Assembly (NCBI GenBank): GCA_963754235.1
Contig: CAVWFK010000044.1
Span: 186,001-250,000 of the forward strand
Length of the DNA stretch: 64,000 nt
Source of the DNA: DATAYA01 sp963754235
GTDB taxonomy: Bacteria > Pseudomonadota > Alphaproteobacteria > Acetobacterales > Acetobacteraceae
Reading direction: 5' to 3'
Positions within the stretch are counted from its first letter, which is position 1. Every line of letters begins with the position of its first letter. Below are positions 37,742 through 45,578 of the stretch, in pieces. The notes under the pieces are model-generated. The model was given only the letters and a program-made list of their open reading frames with translations. It did no database searches and was not told where the DNA came from. Position numbers and translations under genes: made by a program.

Positions 37742-38682
37742 ATGCCGGAGCCGCCCGCCTGAGCACCGCTCTCGCCCTGCCGCGCCGCGACCGCATCGAC
37801 CTGCTCGCCGGCACCCTGCTCACGCTGCTTTGCCTCGTCTGGGGGGTGCAGCAGGTCGCGATCAAGGTCGCGATCGCGGGCGGGCTGCCGCCGGTGCTGC
37901 AAGCGGCGCTGCGGTCCACCATCGCCGCGGTACTGGTCTGCTTGTGGCAGGCGGCGCGCGGCCGGCTGCGGCCGCTGCTGGCGCGCGACGGCGCGTTCGG
38001 GCTCGGCGTGCTCGCCGGTGTGCTGTTCGGGGCCGAGTTCGTCGCGCTCTTTGCCGGGCTTGCGCGCACCAGCGCCGAGCGGGCGGTGATCGTGCTCTAC
38101 ACCGCCCCATTCTTCGTTGCGGCCGGCGCGCACCTGCTGATCGCCAGCGAGCGGATGCGCGCGCGGCAATGGCTCGGAATGGTGCTGGCCTTCGCGGGCG
38201 TCGCCACGGTGGAAACCGGCGCCGCCCGGCTGCACGCGGGCGGGCTTGCCGGCGACATGCTGGTGCTGCTCGCGGCGATATTTTGGGCGGCGACGAGCGT
38301 GCTGATCAAGGCGACTCGTCTCGCGCGGCTCTCGGCCGCGAAGATCGTGCTCTATCAGCTCATCGTCTCCGTGCCGGTGCTGCTCGCCTGCTCGGCACTG
38401 GCGGGGGAGAGCTGGGGGCTCGCGGGTGTGCGACCAATCGCGTGGGCTGCACTCGCCTATCAGGGCGCGGGGGTGGCCTGCGTGAGCTATCTGATCTGGT
38501 TCTGGCTGATGGCGCGCTATCCGGTCTCGCGCATCTCCGCCTTCACCTTTCTGACGCCGGTGTTCGGGGTGCTCGCGGCAGCCCTGCTGCTCGGCGAGGC
38601 GGTGACGCCGATGATCGCCCTGGCACTGCTTGGGGTCGCCGCCGGGCTGCGGCTGATCAATGCGCGGCCGACCGCGGAGTGA
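37742..38682 (+). CDS. EamA/DMT-family transporter
   Basis: A protein of about 310 aa with ten predicted membrane segments in two EamA halves (LLTLLCLVWGVQQVAIKVAI; DMLVLLAAIFWAATSVLIKA). AFTFLTPVFGVLAAALLLGE is the second-half hallmark. No in-frame ATG precedes the first helix: the ATG at 37742 reaches it only if one C is missing near 37757, giving MPEPPALSTALALPRRDR; otherwise a CTG at 37759 would be used. The last 200 bp are duplicated at 40606-40828. Exports an unknown metabolite. Confidence 0.88.
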
Positions 38683-38801
38683 ATGCGACCAGTCCTGTTA
38701 CCTACCAGGGTTGCATCCCGGGTAGCGGCGTAGCAGGGGATCACCGCGGTGAAGCTGGCTGGCTAGGTATATGAGCGCGCGATCTCCTCTATCGGAGCAA
38801 A

Positions 38802-39242
38802 CTACTTATCGCCGGTCCTCCTGCTCGATTTCGCTGCGGGAGCTGAGGCAACGGGTGCGTAGAAAGCGACTGGCGGAGTAGAAACTCCAACGGATGGAGC
38901 GGCCGTGCTGGATGCTGGAACGGGAGTTGGGCCCAGCGATCCGTATCCGATAACCTTACCGCTAACCGTCGTCTCACTTAGGCTTTGCGGTTTCTCGATG
39001 CTAACCTCCTGGATCGCATATATCCACTTGACGTATACGATGAAGAAAGCCAGCGAGACTACGAGGATTATCAGGCCGGTTACTGAGGAGTGCATGGAAC
39101 CTTTAATCGCCCCCTTGCCAGCCTCGACCGAGAGATCGCTGAGGTCGCCGAACTTGCCGGTTCCCGAGGCGGCCAACTTATAAGAGCCAAGGAGTTGCAG
39201 CCCAGCCAGGAACACTCCAGAAACAGTGATGGCAACGACCAT
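38802..39242 (-). CDS. Hypothetical membrane protein (two predicted helices)
   Basis: 146 aa, not recognised. Two hydrophobic stretches, MVVAITVSGVFLAGLQLLG at the N-terminus and TGLIILVVSLAFFIVYVKWI around residues 57-76, flank a small polar loop (ASGTGKFGDLSDLSVEAGKG). The C-terminal third is Pro/Ser/Ala-rich (GPTPVPASSTAAPSVGVSTP). The region is less GC-rich than the genes around it. It lies 27 bp downstream of another small membrane gene on the same strand, and both follow a Pro-rich gene, suggesting a small operon. A TTG two codons upstream is an alternative start. Confidence 0.6.
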   Translation of the reverse strand: MVVAITVSGVFLAGLQLLGSYKLAASGTGKFGDLSDLSVEAGKGAIKGSMHSSVTGLIILVVSLAFFIVYVKWIYAIQEVSIEKPQSLSETTVSGKVIGYGSLGPTPVPASSTAAPSVGVSTPPVAFYAPVASAPAAKSSRRTGDK

Positions 39243-39269
39243 CCACAATACTACGCGTTCGTCGAGTTC

Positions 39270-39617
39270 CTATCGTAACAATTTTTCCCGCCGGATATCG
39301 AAATCTTCCATCAAATCCACCAGATAAATCTGGTTGGCACAGGTGATCCAAATTTCCTTGAAGGCCGGCAAGTCTTCCCGAATGGGTTGGGTGACCCGGG
39401 TTGCGCTTCCCATGCATTCTTGAAGCGCCTTCGTGTAGTCCTTCACTCTAGAAAGTTGCGCCACACTCGCGGCATGCGGGGAGATCACGCTGCCCAGAAC
39501 AGAGACGACGGCCACGACCACGGCTACCGCCAACACCGCTCCGAAGATGCCCGCGGTGAGAATGCCTACTGAGCGACTCCGAAGCAGCTTATTGGGTAAG
39601 GCCGCTATACTGTCCAC
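39270..39617 (-). CDS. Hypothetical single-helix membrane protein
   Basis: 115 aa from the GTG at 39617 (121 aa from a GTG at 39635), not recognised. One strong membrane helix is seen (GIFGAVLAVAVVVAVVSVLG). The part after it has a helical stretch with two Cys (ALQECMGSATR, WITCANQIYL) and an acidic/basic tail (MEDFDIRREKLLR). It is likely a bitopic protein with a short cytoplasmic N-terminus. Overlaps the end of the Pro-rich gene upstream and precedes the two-helix gene, so translation is probably coupled. Confidence 0.5.
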   Translation of the reverse strand: MDSIAALPNKLLRSRSVGILTAGIFGAVLAVAVVVAVVSVLGSVISPHAASVAQLSRVKDYTKALQECMGSATRVTQPIREDLPAFKEIWITCANQIYLVDLMEDFDIRREKLLR

Positions 39618-40040
39618 AGCTGCACAGTACTCCACTGGGAATTGGCGAAGGGTTTAGAACTTGGCAGCCATTCCCCACGTTATCGATGTAGCAGATTGAT
39701 TGGTAGATTGGTTGAGGGGGTGGAGGGAGTGGAGGGAGTGGAGGGAGTGGAGGGAGTTGATTGGCCGCAGGCGGTAGCGTTGAGTAACTGTAACCGGGCG
39801 GTTGGGGCATCTGAGGCATTGTTCCACCCACTGTAGGCGGCGGCGGGTAGTATGCCCCCCAACCGCATTTGACGAGCCCAACGGGGGTTGAGGGATGGAG
39901 GGAATCGCGTAGTTACGGTGCGGGTCACACCAGCCAGGAGGTGCGCCCACCTTGGCTGGACAACTCTGGGCATGGCTACCCGCAATCGGGCACATCGCAA
40001 ATGGCCGGACCAGCGCCGCCCACCTGGCCGATCGACACAT
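39589..40040 (-). CDS. Hypothetical Pro-rich, Cys-containing protein, probably frameshifted
   Basis: Not recognised. The C-terminal 80 residues are continuous from a GTG at 39831: a Pro-rich run made from a 9-bp DNA repeat (PPLPPLPPLP), then ICYIDNVGNGCQVLNPSP and SGVLCSCGQYSGLTQ with three or four Cys. Upstream, another frame reads KVGAPPGWCDPHRNYAIPSI and SSNAVGG, and joins smoothly if one G is added to the run at 39855-39860. The likely start is then the ATG at 40040 (AGGA 8-9 bases upstream), with a weak signal-like stretch. It is perhaps a secreted or surface protein. Confidence 0.42.
39720..39757. repeat. 9-bp tandem repeat (TGGAGGGAG), about four units
   Basis: TGGAGGGAG is repeated four times in phase with the codons of the Pro-rich protein on the minus strand, where it encodes LPP units. 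Copy number may vary between strains without shifting the frame. Confidence 0.85.
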
Positions 40041-40307
40041 CAGTTTTGTCCTATATCGTAGGTAGACCGTAACAGATTCGCATTGGTTGGTAAACTCACA
40101 AATGCGTGGCTCCGGATGTGAGTAGCAGGGCCGATGTTGGAGCAAGAAAGTCCTTGATTTACGCACGGCTGGCGCCGGCGAGATGACGGCTTCGGCGCGT
40201 CCGATGCGACGGAAGCCTCATGTCCTGCGCGAGGATGGCCTAGTTTAGCCGCCGACAACGATAGTCTCGGGGTCATGCGAGAGTTGCCTCACGACGCGAG
40301 CGTGGCC
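40041..40307. other. Non-coding stretch without recognised features
   Basis: Only short, unconvincing frames are present. Base composition is less GC-rich than the surroundings, as in 38.8-40.0 kb. It probably holds the promoter of the three small minus-strand genes downstream. Confidence 0.4.
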
Positions 40308-40540
40308 TCAGCTATAAACCGCCGCACTTATCGGCACCGCCCCGGAAACCACGTTCGATAACGGCATGGCCGGCGAAATCAGCGCGCGCGGGCATCGGTC
40401 CGGGTCGGCACTCCGACCGTGATCGACCGCGTGATCCAGCATGCGGTGCTGCAACGTGCTCGCGGGATTGGGAGCGACCGACCGGAACTCCTCGAATTCG
40501 AAGCGCAGGCCGAGCAGCCTCGCCGCCACCTCCGCAGTGC
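40308..40540 (-). pseudogene. Fragment of a SIMPL-domain (DUF541) protein
   Basis: The minus strand encodes AARLLGLRFEFEEFRSVAPN followed by a shortened tail ending AVPISAAV. This matches the C-terminus of the complete SIMPL-domain gene at 42083-42832 (KLLGLHFEEFRSVDLNPTSA and AVPVSATVTA), but with a two-residue insertion and several changes. The N-terminal two thirds of the gene are absent. It is a decayed paralogue, not a recent copy, and ends where the EamA fragment begins on the other strand. Confidence 0.65.
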
Positions 40541-40599
40541 TGGTCGCCGGGGGGGGAGGGCTGCATGCTCGCGGGAGTGGGGCCGATCTTCGCTCGCGG

Positions 40600-40828
40600 T
40601 TGCCTACCAGGGCGCGGGGTGGCCCGCGTGAGCTATCTCGTGTGGTTTTGGCCGATGGCGCGCGATCCGGTCTCGCGCATCTCCGCCTTCACCTTTCTGA
40701 CGCCGATGTTCGGGGTGCTCGCGGCCGCCCTGCTGCTCGGCGAGGCGGTGACGCCGATGATCGTGCTGGCGCTGCTCGGCGTCGCCGCCGGCCGGCGGCT
40801 GATCAACGCGCGGCTGATCGAGGATTGA
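40600..40828 (+). pseudogene. 3' fragment of an EamA transporter gene
   Basis: About 75 codons, RVSYLVWFWPMARDPVSRIS then AFTFLTPMFGVLAAALLLGE to the stop, nearly identical to the last part of the EamA gene ending at 38682 (roughly 90 per cent of bases agree by eye). The sequence before it reads YQGAG in another frame, so a shift is also present. It has no start or first half and cannot make a transporter. Together with the intact gene it flanks 38683-40600 as imperfect direct repeats. Confidence 0.8.
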
Positions 40829-40910
40829 TCCAGTAGCCCTATTGAATGATCGCCTTCGACCCAGAGTGGACCTGCCAGCTGATCCCATCTGCTCGCCGTC
40901 GAGATCGCGT

Positions 40911-41952
40911 TCAGCTTCTCCAACGCAAAACCTGCTCGCGCAATGGATTGACAAATGGACGCCGCTCGGCCCGGCTCTCCTGGTACTCCTTCTTCACGCG
41001 GAGGAACCAGCGGATCTGCGCATCGGCATCGCCAACGAACATCGATGGCGGATACGGAGCATCCGCACCGCCGAGGTTGACCACCACGTGGTAATCCTGG
41101 CGCAGGAAGTCGCGGGTCATCCAGCGTGCGAACGGCTTCAGTGGCGCCAGCCACCCTATGGTCCAGTAGACGCAATAATGCACATCCGTCGTGGTTGCGG
41201 TGACGGGTGTGGAGGCAGCGAGGACGCAGGTCGGAATGGCGTTCGCCCTCAATACTTTCAATGCGCAATCCGGGAAGCTGGATGGTGACGTCGATATGCA
41301 CATTGCGCCCGAGAAGGCGGTAGGGATTGGCGCCATGCTGGAGGTGATGGCGCTTCATGCGGAAACCGAGTGCGTCGGGCTCGAACACCTTCTCCTTGGC
41401 CCGCAGCGAGTTGCTTGCCTTGCGCTTCCACCAGCGGGACGTATGGACGAAGGCAGGGTGGGCGGGATCGAAAAAGCCGATGGTCGCGAGATCGGCGGTG
41501 CAGGGAAATCGCATGCTGGCGCTGACCTGAGGCGCGGCACCGTCGAAACCGGGAACCGTCGGGACGACAGGCAGTCTCGCCGGATCGGGCTCCTCGCCCA
41601 TGAAGACCCAGATATTGCCCTGGACCTCGCGGCACGGAATAGCATGCAAGCCGAACCGGCCGGGGTCGATGTTGTCGGATTCGGAGAGTGCCGGAGTTGC
41701 CAGGCAGCGCCCGTTGTTGGTACGGAACAGCCAACCATGGTAGCTGCATTGCAGCGTTTCGCCGTCGCACTTCCCGTGGCGCAGCGGCATGCCACGATGT
41801 GGACAACGATCAGCGTAGGCGAAAACCTTACCGTCGCGCCCACGACCGAGCAGGATGTCGCGCTCCAGGAGCGTCATCGGCAGAGTTTTGCCCAGCCTGA
41901 GTGCGTGGCTTGCTGTGGCTAGGTACCAGAAGTAAGGCAGGAGGCGGCTCAT
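40911..41952 (-). pseudogene. Rieske [2Fe-2S] ring-hydroxylating oxygenase-type protein, frameshifted
   Basis: About 346 codons after repair. The Rieske centre is complete: CPHRGMPLRHGKCDGE and CSYHGWLF give the two Cys and two His. The catalytic part has IGFFDPAHPAFVHTSRWWK with the His ligands of the mononuclear iron. The overall layout resembles vanillate O-demethylase/pheophorbide oxygenase proteins. The frame breaks at an AAA run (41256-41258): with one A fewer, GLRIE continues as VLRANAIPTCVLAASTP and ends at 40911. No reductase or ferredoxin gene is adjacent. The substrate is unknown. Confidence 0.85.
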
Positions 41953-42082
41953 GCGCCTATATGCGCCGTTCCAGCCGCGAGCCGTTCACTCGGGAACGCG
42001 AAATCCGGCATCCGAATCGTTGAAGCCACGATGAGCAATCTCCACTCTCAGCGATCGTCGGACAGAGCCGCTGGCATGATGA

Positions 42083-42832
42083 TCAGGGCGCCAGCGCCGC
42101 CTCGGCCGTGACGGTCGCACTGACAGGCACCGCCTCGGCCATCGCGTTCGGCACCGGCATCGCCGCCGCCATCATCGCGCGCGGCGTCGGTCCGGGCGCA
42201 CTCGTTGGATTGAGATCGACCGACCGGAACTCCTCGAAGTGCAGGCCCAGCAGCTTCGCCGCCGCCTCGGCGCGACCGCGCAGGGCGCCGAGGGCCTGGC
42301 GCCGGGCTTCGTCGGCGGCGCGGCGAGAGGCGGCGTCCGAAACCTGCCAGCCCAAGCGTTGCACGGCCAGTCCTTGCGCCTGTAGCCGCCCGACCAGCGC
42401 CAGCATCGCCCCGCCATCGGCGCTGCGCAGCGTCACGACCTGGCTCGCCTGCCAAACTACCGTCGCGGGGGCCGCCGACTGGCCCGGATGCGGCTCGCGC
42501 ACCTGCCAAACCGAATAGGGCCCGGTCGCGACGGTCACGCCCTGCGTGCCGCGCGCCGTCGCCAGCGCCGCGGTGATCGCGGCGTTCACCCGCGCCTGGG
42601 CGTTCTGCGGCGTCGCCGCACTCGCCTCGGCGGTAAGGTCGGCGGCCAGCTCGTCCGGCTGCACCATCACCGCCGCGGTCTCGGCCAACCGCAGCAGCGT
42701 CTCCGCCCGCGCCGCTCCAATGCTCGCCAGCAGCGCGAGCGCCGCCGCGCCAAGCCTAACGGGAGACGTGGGGCGCCGTGACGAGGCCGCCCTTGGCGTT
42801 GGCGGCGGTGTGCGGATCGGCCTGGTCACCAT
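42083..42832 (-). CDS. SIMPL-domain (DUF541) protein, probably periplasmic
   Basis: Up to 249 aa. A signal-like segment (LGAAALALLASIGAARAETL) is followed by the SIMPL domain: VMVQPDELAADLTAEASAAT, then AVQRLGWQVSDAASRRAADE and ARRQALGALRGRAEAAAKLL. Family function is poorly known (oxidative stress and outer-membrane roles are reported for relatives). The ATG at 42832 overlaps the preceding gene by 77 bp, which is unusual; no better start codon is visible just before the signal peptide. Same strand as the small secreted protein upstream. Confidence 0.85.
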   Translation of the reverse strand: MVTRPIRTPPPTPRAASSRRPTSPVRLGAAALALLASIGAARAETLLRLAETAAVMVQPDELAADLTAEASAATPQNAQARVNAAITAALATARGTQGVTVATGPYSVWQVREPHPGQSAAPATVVWQASQVVTLRSADGGAMLALVGRLQAQGLAVQRLGWQVSDAASRRAADEARRQALGALRGRAEAAAKLLGLHFEEFRSVDLNPTSAPGPTPRAMMAAAMPVPNAMAEAVPVSATVTAEAALAP

Positions 42833-43046
42833 AGGTCAGCGTCTGCGTGGGGCGCCCGCTGAACGGGGTCGCGTTCACCGGCCCGGCGCTGTCGGCCTGC
42901 GGTCCCGCCCCGGCGACCCGCTCCGACGGCAGCACTTTCGGGCCGCCGATCGCCGGCACCGGGGCCGGCTGCAACGGGCCAGTCTGGGCGAGCGCCGGCA
43001 CGGCCGCCGAAGCCAGCAGCATCAGAAAAAGAAGGGACGCGCGCAT
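42756..43046 (-). CDS. Small secreted hypothetical protein
   Basis: 96 aa, not recognised. MRASLLFLMLLASAAVPALA is a clear Sec signal peptide with a cleavage site after ALA. The mature part is short and Pro/Gly-rich (GPLQPAPVPAIGGPKVLPSE; SGRPTQTLTYGDQADPHTAA) with no Cys. GGAGG lies 7 bases before the ATG. It precedes the SIMPL-domain gene, also exported, so the two probably act in the periplasm together. Confidence 0.7.
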   Translation of the reverse strand: MRASLLFLMLLASAAVPALAQTGPLQPAPVPAIGGPKVLPSERVAGAGPQADSAGPVNATPFSGRPTQTLTYGDQADPHTAANAKGGLVTAPHVSR

Positions 43047-43111
43047 CGGATACCTCCACGTTCGCAACGTCCCCCGCGCATCGCGGGTTGCCGCCCATCC
43101 GCCGACCCTCC

Positions 43112-43274
43112 TCACGCCGTCACGGCGGGGATCATGGCCCGATCCACCTCCTGCCGTCGAGCCGGCGACCAGCGCCGCCGGTGGTCCTTATCGATCATCA
43201 TCACCCGCACCCCCTCGGCGAAATCCGGGCGGCGGATCGCGTGGCGCATCAGGCGCCGCTCGGCGTCGGGGCAC
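43112..43274 (-). pseudogene. 3' fragment of a 3-hydroxyisobutyryl-CoA hydrolase-like gene
   Basis: About 160 bp closely matching the last part of the complete gene at 43667-44662: the minus strand reads LMRHAIRRPDFAEGVRVMMI and RRWSPARR and ends with the same AVTA stop. Nothing remains of the first 280 codons. The intact gene and this fragment flank 43275-43666 as direct repeats. Confidence 0.75.
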
Positions 43275-43502
43275 TATGAGTTAACATAATTGATCACATT
43301 GGCCATTTATGTTAGCAATCATATCAGACCCGGTGACGGCAATGCGGTAAGGGATTGACGGATGCGAGACAGGCACGGGCGGTTTGTGGCGAGGCTGAGC
43401 GGCAAGCCGGATGGCCGGCGGCGCGGCGCCGCGCGAGCGCGGCGGGCAGGGGTCGCGACATGGCGAGATCCCGCGGCCGGCACCCGAGCGGCCGCGGCGA
43501 GC
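43275..43502. other. Non-coding stretch between duplicated gene ends
   Basis: Starts with an AT-rich patch (TTAACATAATTGATCACATT) unlike its GC-rich surroundings. No convincing gene is seen. The patch could be a promoter or a scar of an excised element. Confidence 0.4.
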
Positions 43503-43645
43503 TTGATTTAGCCCTGTTCTCAGGCGGCGCGACCCTGATCCAGCCCTGTTCTCAGGCCGGCGGCGAGCCTGATCCGGCCCTGTTCTTGGGCCTCAGGGCC
43601 CCTGATCCGGCCCTGTTCCCAGAACGGCCTTCGCACCCTGATCCA
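43503..43645. repeat. Irregular tandem array with a CTGATCCRGCCCTGTTCTCAGG-like core
   Basis: Cores start at 43503 (degenerate), 43534, 43569, 43602 and 43639 (partial), spaced 31-37 bp. The most constant part is CTGATCC plus GCCCTGTTC. Spacers of 10-15 bp differ. The array is too short and irregular for CRISPR. It resembles a cluster of protein-binding sites, such as subterminal repeats of a lost transposon. A near-inverted copy (CCTGAGAACAGGCCCGG) lies at 49229-49245. Confidence 0.65.
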
Positions 43646-43666
43646 AGCAGGCCTCTTCCCCCGTCC

Positions 43667-44662
43667 TCACGCCGTCACGGCCGCGATCATCGCCCGATCC
43701 ACGTCGGCCCGTCGAGCGGGCGACCAGCGCGGCCGGCGGTCCTTGTCGATCACCATCGCGCGCACCCCCTCGGCGAAATCCGGGCGACGAATCGCGTGCC
43801 GCATCAGACGCCGCTCGGCGTCGAGGCATTCGGCGACCGAGCGGTGGGCGCCGGCGCGCAGGATCGCATCAGTCCACAGCACCGCCGCCGGCGCCGCGGC
43901 CTCGATCGCCTGCTCGGCGTCGCGTGCCCAAGCGCCGGGCGTAACTGCAAGCTGCGCCACGATCTCCTCCACCCCGGGCAGGCCAAAGCAGGCGTCGATC
44001 GCGGGCCGGTCGGCGGCCAGGGTGAAGGGCGGCAACGGCGCGACGAAGCCGGAGAGGGCCGCGACCCCGTCCGCTGCCAGCGCCCCGGCCAGCGCCGGTA
44101 GCGACGCACGCGACACGAAATGCGTCGCCAGCCCGAGATGCACGGCGTCGGCGCCCCGCACCCGCGCACCCGTCAGCCCCATCCAGAAGCCAAGCGCGCC
44201 CGGCAGGCGTGGCAGCAGGAAACTCGCGCCGACATCGGGGAACAGGCCGATCGTCGCCTCCGGCATCGCGAACACCGCAGCCTCGGTCGCGACCCGTACC
44301 GCACCATGCACCGAGATGCCGATGCCCCCGCCCATGCAGACGCCGTCGATCAGGGAAACGATCGGCTTGGGATAGGTCGCGACCGCAAGATCGAGCGCGT
44401 ATTCGGCGGCGAAGAAATCATCCACCGCCACCACGTCGCCGGCGTCGAGCTGCGCACGCAGGGCGCGAATGTCGCCGCCGGCGCAGAACGCCCGATCCCC
44501 CGCCCCTGAGAGGACGATCGCGTGGATTTCGGGGATGCCCCGCCACGCCTCCAATGCGTCGTGCAGCGCCGCGACCATGCCGCGGTCGATCGCGTTCAGC
44601 GCGTCGGCACGGTCGATCAGCAGCCGGCCGATCCGGCCCTCACGCCACGCTCGCACGCCCAT
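43667..44662 (-). CDS. 3-hydroxyisobutyryl-CoA hydrolase-like enoyl-CoA hydratase family protein
   Basis: A 331-aa crotonase-fold protein longer than simple hydratases. GAGDRAFCAGGDIRALRAQL, YPKPIVSLIDGVCMGGGIGI and MPEATIGLFPDVGASFLLPR are typical of the valine-pathway hydrolase that releases 3-hydroxyisobutyrate from its CoA ester; the C-terminus has the SVAECLDAERRLMRHAIRRP region. The ATG at 44662 starts the conserved part; a longer frame begins inside repeat C and is rejected. Its 3' end is duplicated at 43112-43274. Confidence 0.9.
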   Translation of the reverse strand: MGVRAWREGRIGRLLIDRADALNAIDRGMVAALHDALEAWRGIPEIHAIVLSGAGDRAFCAGGDIRALRAQLDAGDVVAVDDFFAAEYALDLAVATYPKPIVSLIDGVCMGGGIGISVHGAVRVATEAAVFAMPEATIGLFPDVGASFLLPRLPGALGFWMGLTGARVRGADAVHLGLATHFVSRASLPALAGALAADGVAALSGFVAPLPPFTLAADRPAIDACFGLPGVEEIVAQLAVTPGAWARDAEQAIEAAAPAAVLWTDAILRAGAHRSVAECLDAERRLMRHAIRRPDFAEGVRAMVIDKDRRPRWSPARRADVDRAMIAAVTA

Positions 44663-44687
44663 CGCCGCCTCGAACAAGAACCAGGCC

Positions 44688-44793
44688 AGGGGCGTCTCCC
44701 CTGGACCCCACCAAAGGCACAGCCTTTGAAATCCATTCAAGGGGTCTGGGGCCGCCGGCCCCAGCGGGGTCGAGGGGCAGGGCCCCTCGCCTT
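44688..44793. repeat. Palindromic repeat family C, copy 1 (complete, two halves)
   Basis: First half: CCAGGGGCGTCTCCCCTGGA and AAAGGCACAGCCTTTGAA hairpins. Second half: GGGGCCGCCGGCCCC, AGCGGGGTCGAGG, and AGGGGCAGGGCCCCT. Copies or half copies lie at 53656, 54679 and 62344. This copy lies between the hydrolase start and the holin-like gene. Confidence 0.8.
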
Positions 44794-45223
44794 ACGCCCG
44801 GCTGAACAGCCGCGACGCCAATTCCCCGAGCGCGCGGCCAACCCCCCGGTTGCGTCCCGCCGCCCGCGCCATCGCCGCAGCGAGCGCCGCGATCGACAGG
44901 CTCCGCCGCAACTGTGCCACCGACTGCCGACGCACCTCCAGCGCCTCCGCCTCGATCGGGTCATGCGGCGAACGCATCGCCAGCAGGCCCAGGATCAGCG
45001 TGATCACCACGTCGATCACGACCAGCACCACGCTGCGCAGGACCGGGTGCAGGGAGTGGGCGAGCGCGAACCACACCAGTACGTGCAGCCAGGCGAGGGC
45101 CGCCAGGGCGAACACGCCGGCGACCGCGCCGAACACGGCGCGGAGCACCAGGCGCCGGATGATTCGCTTGATCCGGAGCCGCTCCGCCTCGGCGGCGACG
45201 CGGGCGAGGCGGAGCGTGCGCAT
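44792..45223 (-). CDS. YqjE/phage-holin-like small membrane protein
   Basis: 143 aa. Two membrane segments (VFGAVAGVFALAALAWLHVL and VLVVIDVVITLILGLLA) are flanked by basic helices. The pattern and the pairing with the ElaB/YqjD-like gene at 45227 resemble YqjD-YqjE or the holin superfamily III. Despite the name such genes are usually chromosomal, not phage. Starts 3 bp after the upstream gene stops, so co-transcribed with it. Confidence 0.7.
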   Translation of the reverse strand: MRTLRLARVAAEAERLRIKRIIRRLVLRAVFGAVAGVFALAALAWLHVLVWFALAHSLHPVLRSVVLVVIDVVITLILGLLAMRSPHDPIEAEALEVRRQSVAQLRRSLSIAALAAAMARAAGRNRGVGRALGELASRLFSRA

Positions 45224-45226
45224 CGC

Positions 45227-45496
45227 CTACGAGCTGATGCGGCCGAGCAGGAAACCCACGCCGACGGCGATCAGGATCGCCATCAGCGGCTGCTCCTTCA
45301 CCCGGTCGGAAATCATCTCGGCCTGTTCGCTCGCGAAATCGCTGGCCTGCCGCGCGGTCTGCTCCACCCGGCCCGCCGCGTCCGCAACCGCGGGCGTGAT
45401 GCGGTCGGCCATCAGGCTCTCGACCTGCTTGCGCAGTTGCGCGATCTGGGCCTTGGCGTCGTGTGCCGTGTCCTGGAAGCTGTCAGTTGCAGCCAT
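45227..45496 (-). CDS. DUF883 (ElaB/YqjD-like) membrane-anchored protein
   Basis: 89 aa. An amphipathic helical N-terminus (HDAKAQIAQLRKQVESLMAD and GRVEQTARQASDFASEQAEM) is followed by VKEQPLMAILIAVGVGFLLG, the single C-terminal membrane helix with the family's P..A..IA.GVGFLLG motif. In E. coli relatives bind ribosomes and anchor them to the inner membrane in stationary phase. The ATG at 45496 is preceded by GGAGAC. Confidence 0.85.
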   Translation of the reverse strand: MAATDSFQDTAHDAKAQIAQLRKQVESLMADRITPAVADAAGRVEQTARQASDFASEQAEMISDRVKEQPLMAILIAVGVGFLLGRISS

Positions 45497-45578
45497 CGGT
45501 CCGGTCTCCTCGGTTGGAAATCCCAGCCGCACAACGTAGCACCCGACGGCGCGGTTGCTGACAGGGAACGATGTTTCG

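Noticed and set aside
40312..40566. An 84-codon minus-strand frame overlapping the SIMPL fragment
   Set aside because: It is a different frame of the same decayed sequence; the frame at 40308-40529 is the one that matches the complete SIMPL gene.
43503..43645. Possible CRISPR array
   Set aside because: Repeat cores vary, spacing is irregular (31-37 bp), spacers are only 10-15 bp and no cas gene is near.
44663..44740. N-terminal extension of the hydroxyisobutyryl-CoA hydrolase-like protein to 44740
   Set aside because: The added residues are encoded partly by repeat C and lack similarity to the family. The ATG at 44662 begins the conserved part. The coding use of repeat C elsewhere leaves a small doubt.
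44792..45496. Prophage lysis genes
   Set aside because: The holin-like and DUF883 genes match the chromosomal YqjD/YqjE type; no phage structural, lysin or replication genes are near.
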